From Sphaerisporangium sp040685555 (GTDB taxonomy: Bacteria > Actinomycetota > Actinomycetes > Streptosporangiales > Streptosporangiaceae): DNA of 64,000 bases. The position numbers and the translations under genes were made by a program. The stretch's first letter is position 1; each line of letters opens with the position of its first letter. Under the pieces are notes generated by a model, which saw nothing but the letters and a program-made list of their open reading frames with translations, did not search any database and had not been told where the DNA came from. Shown piece after piece: positions 35,936-44,042 of the stretch. The stretch is taken from positions 4,270 to 68,269 of the forward strand of contig NZ_JBFBIK010000035.1 in the NCBI RefSeq assembly GCF_040685555.1. Direction: 5' to 3'.

Positions 35936-37117
35936 ACGTTCCCTGCTGATAGGGCAGGACATACAGCGTGGGCCACCCCGGCCGCTTCCTAGTTCGCTGC
36001 CCGCAATACGGATGACCTTCACCCCCGAGGCCTCCAGGCGCGCGTTCGTCTCCACGTTCCGCTCGTAGGCGACCGCGACGCGCGGAGCCAGGGCGAGCGT
36101 GTTGTTGCCGTCGTCCCACTGCTCGCGCTCGGCCGTGACGGGGTCGAGGCCGGTGTCGATGACCTTGACCCGCTCGATGCCCATGGCCTGGGCCGCCGCC
36201 TCCAGGAACGGGCGAGGCTCGAACACGCGAAGCTCGCCGTTCTCCATCGAGGTCACGGTGTAGGCCTGAAGTGAGTAGGCCACCGGGGGATACATGACCA
36301 CGGTGTCCACGTCGACCATCGTGCAGATCGTGTCGAGGTGCATGGTGGCCCGCTGTTGGGCGATCGGCACCGCGAGCACGGTGTGCGCCAGCCCGGCCTC
36401 GAAGACACGCCGGCAGAGGCGCTCCACCCCCGCGGGCGTCGTACGCTCGCCCGTCCCCACCGCGATGACTCCTGGAGCCATCAGCAGCACGTCACCGCCT
36501 TCCACGTGTTCGAGCCAGGGCTCGTACAGGTGGTCCACTCCGGCGAACCTCGGGTGGTAGGTGTAGATCAGGCGGGTCAGGAGGCTCTCTCGCGTACGGG
36601 CCGGCATGGCGAGGCTGGTCACGGCCACCCGGTCGCCGATCCACACGCTGGAGTCCCTGGTGAACAGCAGGTTCGGCAGGGGGTCGATGACGAAGTCGTG
36701 CCGGTCCATCAGGCCGTACACCAGGCCCCGGCCGGTCTTCAGCTCCTCGCGGGCGAGCCCGGCGATCAGCGTCTGGGTGAGGTCCTCGGGGTCGAGCTCC
36801 TCCAGGTGGTCCCGCGTCAGCTGCGCGAGCCTGTCGCCGAGCTGGCGCTCCTCCAGCACGGCAGGGATGATCTCCTGCCGTGCGGAGTCGTACTCCAGCG
36901 TGTCCTGGAGCAGCTCGGTGAGGTAGAGAACCTCGACCCCGTGGTCGCGCAGCGACTGGGCGAACGCGTCGTGCTCCTCCTGGGCCCTGCCGACCCACGG
37001 GATGCCGTCGAAGAGCAGCTTGTCGCTGTTACGGGGGGTCAGCCGCTTGAGCTCGGCACCCGGGCGGTGGAGCATGACCGTCTCCAGCCGCCCGACCTCG
37101 CTGTCGGCACCGTTCAT
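35918..37117 (-). CDS. arcA: arginine deiminase
   Basis: The 399-residue enzyme hydrolyses arginine to citrulline and ammonia. Typical blocks are GRLETVMLHRPGAELKRLTP, FDGIPWV, LPNLLFTRDSS, HVEGGDVL, ATMHLDTICTMVD and the nucleophile Cys at about 387 in RGGPRCMSCPISRE. ATG 37117 has GGGAGGG 6 nt upstream. No arcB, arcC or arginine antiporter lies nearby, so it is a solitary deiminase, as is common in Streptomyces and mycobacteria. It may be used for arginine breakdown or acid defence. Confidence 0.95.
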   Translation of the reverse strand: MNGADSEVGRLETVMLHRPGAELKRLTPRNSDKLLFDGIPWVGRAQEEHDAFAQSLRDHGVEVLYLTELLQDTLEYDSARQEIIPAVLEERQLGDRLAQLTRDHLEELDPEDLTQTLIAGLAREELKTGRGLVYGLMDRHDFVIDPLPNLLFTRDSSVWIGDRVAVTSLAMPARTRESLLTRLIYTYHPRFAGVDHLYEPWLEHVEGGDVLLMAPGVIAVGTGERTTPAGVERLCRRVFEAGLAHTVLAVPIAQQRATMHLDTICTMVDVDTVVMYPPVAYSLQAYTVTSMENGELRVFEPRPFLEAAAQAMGIERVKVIDTGLDPVTAEREQWDDGNNTLALAPRVAVAYERNVETNARLEASGVKVIRIAGSELGSGRGGPRCMSCPISRERLSTLA

Positions 37118-37204
37118 CGTTCGGCCCTCCCGATTCGAAGCACGTCGTTCCGACATTCAACGTTAGTGGCGTGCAACTACCCCAATCGGCACGAGGGCGG
37201 CGGA

Positions 37205-37861
37205 TCAGGCCGCTTTGGGGTACAGGATCGCGCGCTCGGCGGCCGTCCAGGCCGTGCTCACCAGCAGGTAGAGCCCGGCGGCGAGCGGAAGGAAGGCCGC
37301 GACCAGGATGGTCCCGAACGGCATCAGCCGCAGCGCCCGGGGCCGGACGTCGCCCATGCGCCGCCAGGTCACCCACGCGAGCACCGCGAGCACCGCGAAC
37401 AGCGCCAGGAAGACCAGTGCGGGCAGGCTGAACAGGCCGCTTCCCGCGATGACGGCGGCGAAGTGCTCGCCGAGCGGGACGCCGAGGGCGCTCTGGGCCA
37501 GCAGCAGGTTGGGGTGCCCGGCGATGGTCGCCGAGACGAACATCCGGTAGGTGACCATGAGGAACGGCGCCTGGGCCAGGCCGGGCATGATGCCCGCGAA
37601 CATCGACGTCCCCCCGGCGGCGTACAGCTTGGAGGTCTCCCGCATGAGCCGCTCCGGGTCGCGGGCGAAGCGCTTCCTCAGCGCCTCGACCTCGGGCGCC
37701 AGGCGCAGGCGCGCCTTCTGCGCCTTCGCCTGCCGGACGCTCAGCGGCAGGAGGAGCAGGCGTACGGCCAGGGTGAACAGGACGATCGCGAAGGCCGCGC
37801 CCGTGAGGGATCCGAGGCCGCTGATGAGCCGGTAGGTGAATTCGAGGACGGTGTCGAACAT
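37205..37861 (-). CDS. YidC/Oxa1-family membrane protein insertase paralogue
   Basis: The 218-residue protein has five predicted helices, typical YidC segments AIVLFTLAVRLLLLPLSVRQAKAQKAR (with the hydrophilic-groove Arg), EVEALRKRFARDPERLMRE and a C-terminal pair of helices. It is much shorter than the principal YidC and lacks the positively charged C-terminal tail. It therefore looks like the secondary paralogue that in Streptomyces pairs with a small DUF6412 protein, as it does here. Two tiny membrane proteins lie directly upstream on the same strand. Confidence 0.88.
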   Translation of the reverse strand: MFDTVLEFTYRLISGLGSLTGAAFAIVLFTLAVRLLLLPLSVRQAKAQKARLRLAPEVEALRKRFARDPERLMRETSKLYAAGGTSMFAGIMPGLAQAPFLMVTYRMFVSATIAGHPNLLLAQSALGVPLGEHFAAVIAGSGLFSLPALVFLALFAVLAVLAWVTWRRMGDVRPRALRLMPFGTILVAAFLPLAAGLYLLVSTAWTAAERAILYPKAA

Positions 37862-37932
37862 GGTGCGATGAGCCCCTTCGTCTGTGGATGAACATGACGA
37901 AAGCGCCCGTCAGCGGCCCGATTACCGGGACG

Positions 37933-38202
37933 CTAGACGGACGCGGGGCCTGCGGATGGTGCTCTGGGCCGAGGGCGACCGGCGGCGGCCGGATGGAGCA
38001 TCCGTACGAAGACGGCGTGCGCGGCGCGTGGACGGTGACCCGAGGTCACCGCGACCGCGGGCACCGACGCCAGCCGCCCGAGAGCCCAGGCGAACAGCAG
38101 GAGGGTGACCCCCACCAGCCCGGCCGTCGTCAGCGTCGCCGGGCTGGTCTGCCCGGCGAGGAGCTGCGCGAGCAGCGCGACGGTGGTGGGGAAGCCGGTC
38201 AT
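37933..38202 (-). CDS. DUF6412-like small membrane protein
   Basis: The 89-residue protein has an N-terminal hydrophobic half (two short helices: TTVALLAQLLAG and TTAGLVGVTLLLFAWALGRL) and a basic Pro/Arg-rich tail (HPAAAGRPRPRAPSAGP). DUF6412 proteins typically sit beside a YidC-like gene, and this gene lies 71 bp upstream of one. ATG 38202 is only 2 nt after the stop of the 55-residue gene, so the two are translationally coupled. Function is unknown; assistance to the insertase is inference. Confidence 0.7.
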   Translation of the reverse strand: MTGFPTTVALLAQLLAGQTSPATLTTAGLVGVTLLLFAWALGRLASVPAVAVTSGHRPRAAHAVFVRMLHPAAAGRPRPRAPSAGPASV

Positions 38203-38204
38203 CC

Positions 38205-38372
38205 CTACTTCGACAGCTTTCCGACCATGGTGACGGCCGCGACGGCCACGACGCCGACGACGGCGACGATGAGAAGGATCTTGAAGACCCCCAGCACGAG
38301 GGGGAGCACGAGCCCGAACACTACGTAGAGTGCGAGCACGACGCCGAGGATTGAGAGAACAATGCGGGCCAT
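38205..38372 (-). CDS. 55-residue two-helix membrane peptide
   Basis: The frame from ATG 38372 encodes an almost wholly hydrophobic peptide of two helices (ARIVLSILGVVLALYVVFGLV and GVFKILLIVAVVGVVAVAAV) ending GKLSK. Its stop is 2 nt from the start of the DUF6412-like gene, which is followed by the YidC-like gene. It is probably a client or partner of that insertase. Upstream in-frame starts up to 38414 add a non-conserved extension and were not used. Confidence 0.7.
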   Translation of the reverse strand: MARIVLSILGVVLALYVVFGLVLPLVLGVFKILLIVAVVGVVAVAAVTMVGKLSK

Positions 38373-38502
38373 ATCCAGAAGGTACGTCGCACAGGGCCCG
38401 GCCGCGAGCGCCATACGATCTCAGGTCGAGATCGTGACCTCTGGGCCCGGCACTCGCCTTACGAAGTGATGACGTGAGTCGTGCGGGCGGCCGGATCAGC
38501 CA

Positions 38503-38508
38503 TACCGT
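38503..38508 (+). promoter_or_regulatory. -10 element TACCGT of the leaderless response-regulator gene
   Basis: TACCGT ends 6 nt before ATG 38515, favouring this start over the ATG at 38512. Confidence 0.4.
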
Positions 38509-38514
38509 TGGATG

Positions 38515-39240
38515 ATGAGCGTGACGCCCCGACCTCGGATTCTCGTGGTGGACGACGACCCGACCGTGGCCGAGGTGGTCGTCAAGTACCTCGAACGCGA
38601 CGGGCACATCGTCGAAAGCGTCGGCGACGGCGCCGAGGCGCTGCGCAGGGCCCTCGCGAACCCGCCCGACCTGCTCGTCCTCGACCTGATGCTCCCCGGC
38701 ATGGACGGCCTGCAGGTCTGCAAGAAGCTCAGGGAGCGCTGGCCGGTCCCGGTGATCATGCTGACCGCTCTCGGCGAGGAGATCGACCGGGTCGTGGGCC
38801 TCGAGACCGGCGCCGACGACTACGTCACCAAGCCGTTCAGCCCCCGCGAGCTGGCCCTGCGCGTGCAGTCGGTCCTGCGGCGGGCGCGCGGGGCGCTGGT
38901 CACGTCCGGCACGGGAGTGCTGCGCGACGGCGACCTGCTGGTCGACGTGGGAGCCCACGAGGTGCGGCTGGGCGAGCCCGAGATCACGCTCACGGCCCGC
39001 GAGTTCGACCTGCTGGCGTACCTCATGCGCAACCCCCGGCAGGCGTTCAGCCGCGCCGCGCTGCTCAACCAGGTGTGGGGATGGTCGTTCGGCGACACCT
39101 CCACGGTGACCGTCCACGTCCGAAGGCTCCGGGAGAAGATCGAGCCCGACCCGACCGCGCCCCGCCGCATCGTTACGGTGTGGGGCGTCGGATACCGATA
39201 CGAGCCGGTGGAGGACGACACGGCCGGGGAGGCACCGTGA
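38515..39240 (+). CDS. OmpR-family response regulator
   Basis: The 241-residue DNA-binding regulator has a receiver domain (about 7-120) with acidic pocket VVDDDPT, phospho-acceptor Asp in LLVLDLMLPGMDG, and Lys in YVTKPFSPREL. The C-terminal winged helix has TAREFDLLAYLMRNP and DTSTVTVHVRRLREKIEPDP. The cognate kinase starts 16 bp downstream. The pair resembles actinobacterial MtrA/MprA-type envelope-stress systems in domain layout, but a specific orthologue is not claimed. Confidence 0.93.
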   Translation: MSVTPRPRILVVDDDPTVAEVVVKYLERDGHIVESVGDGAEALRRALANPPDLLVLDLMLPGMDGLQVCKKLRERWPVPVIMLTALGEEIDRVVGLETGADDYVTKPFSPRELALRVQSVLRRARGALVTSGTGVLRDGDLLVDVGAHEVRLGEPEITLTAREFDLLAYLMRNPRQAFSRAALLNQVWGWSFGDTSTVTVHVRRLREKIEPDPTAPRRIVTVWGVGYRYEPVEDDTAGEAP

Positions 39241-39256
39241 TCGCCTTGGAGCGCCC

Positions 39257-40384
39257 GTGATCCTTCAGATCATCGCCGTCACGGCCGGCCTAGGGCTGCT
39301 GATCGGCGGGCTCGGCCTGGCAGGCCTGTGGCTCCTGCGCGGACGTTCGATCGGGATCATGCTGGCCGTGGTGGCGGTGGTCACCGTCGCGGCCACGCTC
39401 GCCGGGGTGGTGGCGATCACCATCGAGATGATCATCGATGGCCATCCCAAGAACGTCGTCCTCACCGTCGTCGCCGTCGCCGGGCTGGTCGGGCTCGGGG
39501 TCGCCATGGTGGTCGCCCGGCAGGTGGTCGGGGCCAGCAGGAGGCTGGTCGCCGCGGTCGAGGCCGTGTCGCCGTCGCGTGACTACACCCCGCCGCCCGG
39601 CCGGCTCCCGGCCGAGCTGGAGACCATCTCCAAGGCCCTGGACCAGGCGTACGAGCGGCTGGGCGAGGGCCGGGAGCGTGAGAGGGCCCTGGAGGGCGCA
39701 CGGCGCGAGCTGGTCGCCTGGGTCAGCCACGACCTCCGCACCCCGCTGGCGGGCATGCGCGCCATGGCGGAGGCGCTGGAGGACGGGGTCGCGGACGACC
39801 CGGAGACCGTGCGCCGCTACCACAACCAGATCAGGGTGGAGGTCGACCGGCTGTCCCACATGGTCGACGACCTCTTCGAACTCTCGCGCATCCACGCGGG
39901 CGCGCTGCGGCTCTCCCCGCGGCGCATCGGGCTCGGCGACCTCGTGGCCGACGCGCTCGCGGGGGTGGAGGCCCTGGCCAAGGCCAAAGGAGTGCGCCTT
40001 GAGGGCGACGCCGAGCCGGTGCTCCCGGTGTACGCCGACGCCGCCGAGCTCGGACGCGCCCTGCGCAACCTCGTGGTCAACGCCATCAGGCACACCCCGG
40101 AGGACGGCACCGTGGTCGTACGGGCGGTCGCCGACGAGGGCACCGTGCGCCTCTCGGTGGCGGACTGCTGTGGGGGCATCCCCGCAGACGACCTACCACG
40201 GGTCTTCGAGGTGGCCTTCAGAGGCGAGGCCGCGCGGACCCCGGGCCCCGATCGGGGCGCGGGACTCGGCCTGGCCATCGCGCGCGGAATCGTCGAAGCG
40301 CATGAAGGCACCATCGCCGTCGTCAACGAAGGCGCGGGTTGCCGCTTCGAGATCATGCTTCCGATCTCCGGGCCGACGACCTGA
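39257..40384 (+). CDS. membrane sensor histidine kinase, partner of the adjacent response regulator
   Basis: The 375-residue kinase has three closely spaced N-terminal membrane helices (about 1-30, 33-55, 66-88), a short HAMP-like linker, a HisKA domain with VAWVSHDLRTPLAGM, and HATPase_c motifs (NLVVNAIRHTPEDG, ADCCGGIP, RGAGLGLAIARGIV). The short loops suggest sensing within or at the membrane. GTG 39257 has GGAG 8 nt upstream. Its 3' end overlaps the convergent hypothetical gene by 192 bp. The G1-box Asp-x-Gly is replaced by DCCGG, a mild oddity. Confidence 0.9.
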   Translation: MILQIIAVTAGLGLLIGGLGLAGLWLLRGRSIGIMLAVVAVVTVAATLAGVVAITIEMIIDGHPKNVVLTVVAVAGLVGLGVAMVVARQVVGASRRLVAAVEAVSPSRDYTPPPGRLPAELETISKALDQAYERLGEGRERERALEGARRELVAWVSHDLRTPLAGMRAMAEALEDGVADDPETVRRYHNQIRVEVDRLSHMVDDLFELSRIHAGALRLSPRRIGLGDLVADALAGVEALAKAKGVRLEGDAEPVLPVYADAAELGRALRNLVVNAIRHTPEDGTVVVRAVADEGTVRLSVADCCGGIPADDLPRVFEVAFRGEAARTPGPDRGAGLGLAIARGIVEAHEGTIAVVNEGAGCRFEIMLPISGPTT

Positions 40385-40999
40385 CGTGCCGTTCTGGAAA
40401 CCCGTGCTGAGGCCTTCGGCGGGGCCGCCGGTGAATCTGTAGCCCGATATGTCGATGGACCCCTTCGCGCCGAGTGCCCCGCTCACGCGCAAGGAGGCGT
40501 TCGTGTCGAACGAGCCGTACCCGCTTGTCTCGGAGTAGTCGCCGGTGGCGGGGTAGGTCTCGCGGAACTCCTCGCCCGGCGCGGAGGCGTGCTCGCCGGA
40601 GGCCGGGCTCGTGCCCTCGTGCGCCGGGAGCGCGTCCAGCGCCTCCGACATCGCCCTGAAAGTCGGGCACGGCCAGCGCCACATGCAGCTCCTGCAGCGC
40701 AAAATCGGGTGAGCGGCGTCGCTCGTGATGCCGCCCGCGTCACGGGGCTGGTGCAGGTCGAGCAGGCGCAGGCCGAGCTCGGAGAAGCACAGCAACTCCG
40801 CGCGCGCGCCCACGAGCATTTCCAGATCATCGACATGCAGGCGTGTCTTGATCGGAACATAGCCATCTCTGTTGATCAGCCCCTGGAGTGGCAGGGCCGC
40901 GTCCCCCCAGGCGCGGGCCCTGTCAGTGCGGGCGAGGATGACTTCCAGGCGCTCGCGCATGCATTGTCGCTGGGGATCCTCAGGTATCTCACTGTTCAT
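40193..40999 (-). CDS. hypothetical protein with Cys-rich CRSCMWRWPC motif
   Basis: The 268-residue frame has a plausible conserved first half: LEVILARTDRARAWGDAALPLQG, KTRLHVDDLEMLVGARAELL, DLHQPRDAGGITS and the Cys/Trp motif CRSCMWRWPCPTFRAM (about 115-130). The remainder is Gly/Ser-rich and low in complexity, and its last about 64 codons run antisense through the end of the kinase gene. The real protein may in effect end earlier in function. The start is uncertain (ATG 40999 or a start further upstream). The Cys motif could bind metal or a cofactor. No family is recognised. Confidence 0.55.
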   Translation of the reverse strand: MNSEIPEDPQRQCMRERLEVILARTDRARAWGDAALPLQGLINRDGYVPIKTRLHVDDLEMLVGARAELLCFSELGLRLLDLHQPRDAGGITSDAAHPILRCRSCMWRWPCPTFRAMSEALDALPAHEGTSPASGEHASAPGEEFRETYPATGDYSETSGYGSFDTNASLRVSGALGAKGSIDISGYRFTGGPAEGLSTGFQNGTSGRRPGDRKHDLEAATRAFVDDGDGAFMRFDDSARDGQAESRAPIGARGPRGLASEGHLEDPW

Positions 41000-41216
41000 T
41001 CGCGCTGTCGGGCCCGTCGCGCTCCACGCCCGCCCCTCCTTCTCGAAGTGAGGACCGGACGCGGAGGTTTCGGGCCTCCCCCCCTTCCGGCCGAGCCGGT
41101 GTCGCATAGCGTTAAGCTTTGCGTACTCAGCGTTTTCGTGCGGCAGAAACGGGGAACAAAGGGCGGACGACTCATCGGTTATCGCGGTAGAGCGTGACCC
41201 GGCGGCGGTACGGCGC

Positions 41217-41222
41217 TAGTGT
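41217..41222 (+). promoter_or_regulatory. -10 element TAGTGT of the leaderless STAS gene
   Basis: TAGTGT ends 7 nt before GTG 41230, deciding that start over the in-frame GTG at 41221, which overlaps the -10 itself. Confidence 0.4.
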
Positions 41223-41229
41223 GCCCGCT

Positions 41230-41580
41230 GTGGAGCTCAAGGTCTCGACTCGATCACATGCCGATCACGCCATCTTGACGGTCGTCGGCGAAATCGACCT
41301 ATATACCGCGCCTCGTCTTCAGGCGGAGTTCACCCGCCTACTGGAGACCGGGCCCGACAGGGTCGTCATAGACATGTCCGGAGTGGAGTTCTGTGACTCC
41401 ACGGGCATGAACGTCCTGCTGTCCGCACTCAAGCGCATGCGAGAACGCGGCGGCAGGCTGGAGGTGGCCTCGCCGCGTCCGGCCGTCCGTAAGATCCTTC
41501 AGGTGACCGGTCTCGACTCGGTGTTCACCGTGCACGACACCATCCCCGCGGAGTTGCTGACGGCGGAGCATCCGGGCTAG
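41230..41580 (+). CDS. STAS-domain anti-sigma factor antagonist
   Basis: The 116-residue protein of the SpoIIAA/RsbV type has VVGEIDLYTAPRLQAEF and the phosphorylatable Ser57 in CDSTGMNVL. It binds an anti-sigma kinase in its unphosphorylated form, freeing a sigma factor. It is not BldG, which has a different N-terminus and loop. An RsbW-like ATPase is encoded at 35363 in the same window and is a possible partner. The gene appears leaderless. It is divergent from the Cys-rich hypothetical gene. Confidence 0.88.
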   Translation: MELKVSTRSHADHAILTVVGEIDLYTAPRLQAEFTRLLETGPDRVVIDMSGVEFCDSTGMNVLLSALKRMRERGGRLEVASPRPAVRKILQVTGLDSVFTVHDTIPAELLTAEHPG

Positions 41581-41621
41581 CGTCGATCGGTCGCCAACGG
41601 CAGCTAATCGGACGAGGAGCG

Positions 41622-42362
41622 ATGAGCGACCCATCCGCAAAGCCCGACACAGCGGTGATCATCTCGGCCAAGGATGAAGCCGACCGCATCGGCGCCACCG
41701 TGACCGCCGCCCTGGCCATCACCGGGGTCGATCTGGTCGTGGTGGTCGACGACGGCTCGTTCGACGACACCGGGCGGGTGGCCAAGGCAGCCGGCGCGCG
41801 TGTCGTGCGCCACAGCCGCAACCGTGGCAAGGCCGCGGCGATGGAGAGCGGCGCTGAGGCCGTGCGCCTGTTCGACGAGGAGGAGACCCGTCACCTGCTC
41901 TTCCTCGACGCCGATCTGGCCGGCACCGCGAGCGAGGCCGCGAAGCTGATCGAGCCGGTCCGCGCCGGCTCGGCCGACATGACCATCGCCACGTTCAGCA
42001 CCCGCGTCAAGCTGGGCGGCCACGGCTTCGTCGTACGGCTGGCGCGCGAGGGCATCAAGCGCGCCTCCGGCTTTGTGGCCGGCCAGCCGCTCAACGGGCA
42101 GCGCTGCCTGACCAGGGCGGCGTTCGAGGCGGCGCGCCCGCTGGCGCACGGGTTCGGCGTCGAGACCGGGCTGACGATCGATCTTGTCCGTAAGGGATTC
42201 CGGGTCGCCGAGGTCGAGGTCGACATGGCGCACCGCGCCACCGGCACCGACTGGCACGCGCAACTCCACCGCGCCCGCCAGTTCCGCGACGTCGCCCTCG
42301 CCCTGGCCACCCGAGAACAATCCCTGACCAACCTCAAACGCCCCTCCCGCACAGCTCGCTAG
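41622..42362 (+). CDS. family 2 glycosyltransferase (glucosyl-3-phosphoglycerate/dolichyl-P-mannose synthase-like)
   Basis: The 246-residue GT-A enzyme has VIISAKDEADRIGATV, VVVVDDGSFDDT (nucleotide site) and LFLDADLAGT (the DxD metal site). RNRGKAAAM and the FGVETGLTIDLVRKGFRVAEVEV acceptor region are also present. No membrane helices are seen, so it makes a cytoplasmic or membrane-face product. Context with two polyprenol-phosphate-dependent glycosyltransferases suggests it supplies a polyprenyl-phosphate sugar donor, which is inference. GAGGAG lies before ATG 41622. Confidence 0.85.
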   Translation: MSDPSAKPDTAVIISAKDEADRIGATVTAALAITGVDLVVVVDDGSFDDTGRVAKAAGARVVRHSRNRGKAAAMESGAEAVRLFDEEETRHLLFLDADLAGTASEAAKLIEPVRAGSADMTIATFSTRVKLGGHGFVVRLAREGIKRASGFVAGQPLNGQRCLTRAAFEAARPLAHGFGVETGLTIDLVRKGFRVAEVEVDMAHRATGTDWHAQLHRARQFRDVALALATREQSLTNLKRPSRTAR

Positions 42363-42398
42363 TACGCCCACCCGCCGGCGGGATCGGGCTGCCTGAAC

Positions 42399-44042
42399 GT
42401 GCGGAAACCCTCTGAACGGTCTCGCGCCGCCGAGGTGGCGCGAGTGGGGTTTGCGGTGTGCTGGAATCGTGCGGTGGATCGGGACGTGTTGCGGGGGCGT
42501 GGCGGGCCGGCGGTGGTCGCCGTCGCGGGCATCGCGCTCAGCGTCGCCGTCACGATCGCCATCGGGGCACTCGGGCCGTCGGCCGTGGTGCCCCCACTGC
42601 CCGGACCCGCATGGCAGCCGCCGTACTCCCTGGATGCGCACCCCAGTGGCCACCCGGTCATCGCCATGGAAGCGGTGGCCATCCTCCTGGGCGCCCTCGG
42701 TCTCGGCGCCGGGCTGCTCGCCGTACGGCGCGGCTGGGCTCCCGATCCCCGCCGGCTCCTGCTCGCGGGATGCCTCGCCGTCGTGGTCCTGGCCTTCCTG
42801 CCGCCCTCCGGGTCGGCCGACCATCTGAACTACGCGGCGTACGGCCGGATGGCGGTGCTCGGCCACGATCCCTACGCCACGGGCGCGATCGCACTGCGCG
42901 GAGACCCGGTCGCGGATGCGGTCGAGAGGCCCTGGCAGGAGGAGCCGAGCGTGTACGGGCCGGTCGCGACCGCCGTGCAGGCTCTGGCCGGGCTGATCGG
43001 CGGCGACTCGGTGCGCCTGATCGTCTTCGTGCTCGCCGTCGTGAACGCGGCGGCCTTCGTCGCCACGGCGCTGCTGCTCCACCGGTTCACACGGGACGAC
43101 CGGGCGCGGCAGGCTCGCGCGGCGCTGCTGTGGACGGTCAACCCGCTGGTGATCTACCAGCTGGTCGCGGGGATGCACGTCGACACGCTGGCCATCGCCT
43201 TCGCGGTCGCCGCGCTCGTCACGGTGGGAGGCCGGCGATGGTGGACCACCGGGCCGCTGCTCGGCCTGGCCATCGCGGTCAAGGTCAACGCGGGGCTGGT
43301 CGCGCTGGGCCCGGCCTGGGACCTGCGGCGGCAGCCGAAGAAGCTCGCGGTCGTGGCGGGCACGGCTACCCTCACCGTGCTGGTCGCCTACCTACTGGCG
43401 GGTCCGCATTCGCTCGACCAGGTGCTGCACGCCAGCAAGTCGATCTCCTGGGCCACCCCCTGGCACCTCGTCCAGGGCGGCCTCCAGGCACTTTTCGGCC
43501 AGGGCGCCTACCGCATCTGGATCCAGATCGGATCACTCCTGCTGCTGGCCCTACTCGCCGCATCCCTCCTGCGCCCCCTGAGAGAGCCCTACGGCCTCAC
43601 CGCCGCCCCCATGTGGTCTGGAACCGCTGTGCCGTCGTCTCAGGGCGCGCCCAAGGCGGCGAGGGTCAGCTGCGGTACCGCGGCGGCGAACAGCCGGTCG
43701 GGTGAGGGGGCGTGGGTGGCTGTGGGGGTGGTCGTCGCCTGGCTGTTCGCCACGCCGTACGCCCTGCCGTGGTACGACGGGCTGGCCTTCGCGCTGCTGG
43801 CGACGGTTTCCGCGACGGCGCTCGATGGCTTCATGGTCGCGCGCCTGGCCGTGCTGTCGCTGGCGTACCTTCCGGCACGCCAAGACGATCAGCCCCTGGA
43901 TCTCCGATGGCTGGTCACGGTGGTGCGGGGCCAGGTGGTGCCGTGGATCCTGCTGGCGCTGACGGTTGCCCTGGTGTGGTGGGCCCTGAGGGCTGGAGCG
44001 CGCGGATCGACGCGGCGAGGGTCAGCGGCACCGCGACCGTGA
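42399..44042 (+). CDS. polyprenol-phosphate-mannose-dependent mannosyltransferase (MptA/MptB-like, GT87)
   Basis: The 547-residue membrane glycosyltransferase has about twelve helices. The first external loop carries the family pattern SADHLNYAAYGRMAVLGHDPYATG, with the catalytic Asp of the GT-C fold, followed by ERPWQEEPSVYGPVATAVQ. NPLVIYQLVAGMHVDTLAIAF is also characteristic of MptB-like enzymes, which extend alpha-1,6-mannan of lipoglycans. The start is uncertain (GTG 42399, or GTG 42456 or 42474). The C-terminal tail overlaps the convergent gene by 128 bp. A Ser/Gly-rich insert at about 400-430 (GTAVPSSQGAPKAAR...) is unusual. Confidence 0.83.
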   Translation: MRKPSERSRAAEVARVGFAVCWNRAVDRDVLRGRGGPAVVAVAGIALSVAVTIAIGALGPSAVVPPLPGPAWQPPYSLDAHPSGHPVIAMEAVAILLGALGLGAGLLAVRRGWAPDPRRLLLAGCLAVVVLAFLPPSGSADHLNYAAYGRMAVLGHDPYATGAIALRGDPVADAVERPWQEEPSVYGPVATAVQALAGLIGGDSVRLIVFVLAVVNAAAFVATALLLHRFTRDDRARQARAALLWTVNPLVIYQLVAGMHVDTLAIAFAVAALVTVGGRRWWTTGPLLGLAIAVKVNAGLVALGPAWDLRRQPKKLAVVAGTATLTVLVAYLLAGPHSLDQVLHASKSISWATPWHLVQGGLQALFGQGAYRIWIQIGSLLLLALLAASLLRPLREPYGLTAAPMWSGTAVPSSQGAPKAARVSCGTAAANSRSGEGAWVAVGVVVAWLFATPYALPWYDGLAFALLATVSATALDGFMVARLAVLSLAYLPARQDDQPLDLRWLVTVVRGQVVPWILLALTVALVWWALRAGARGSTRRGSAAPRP

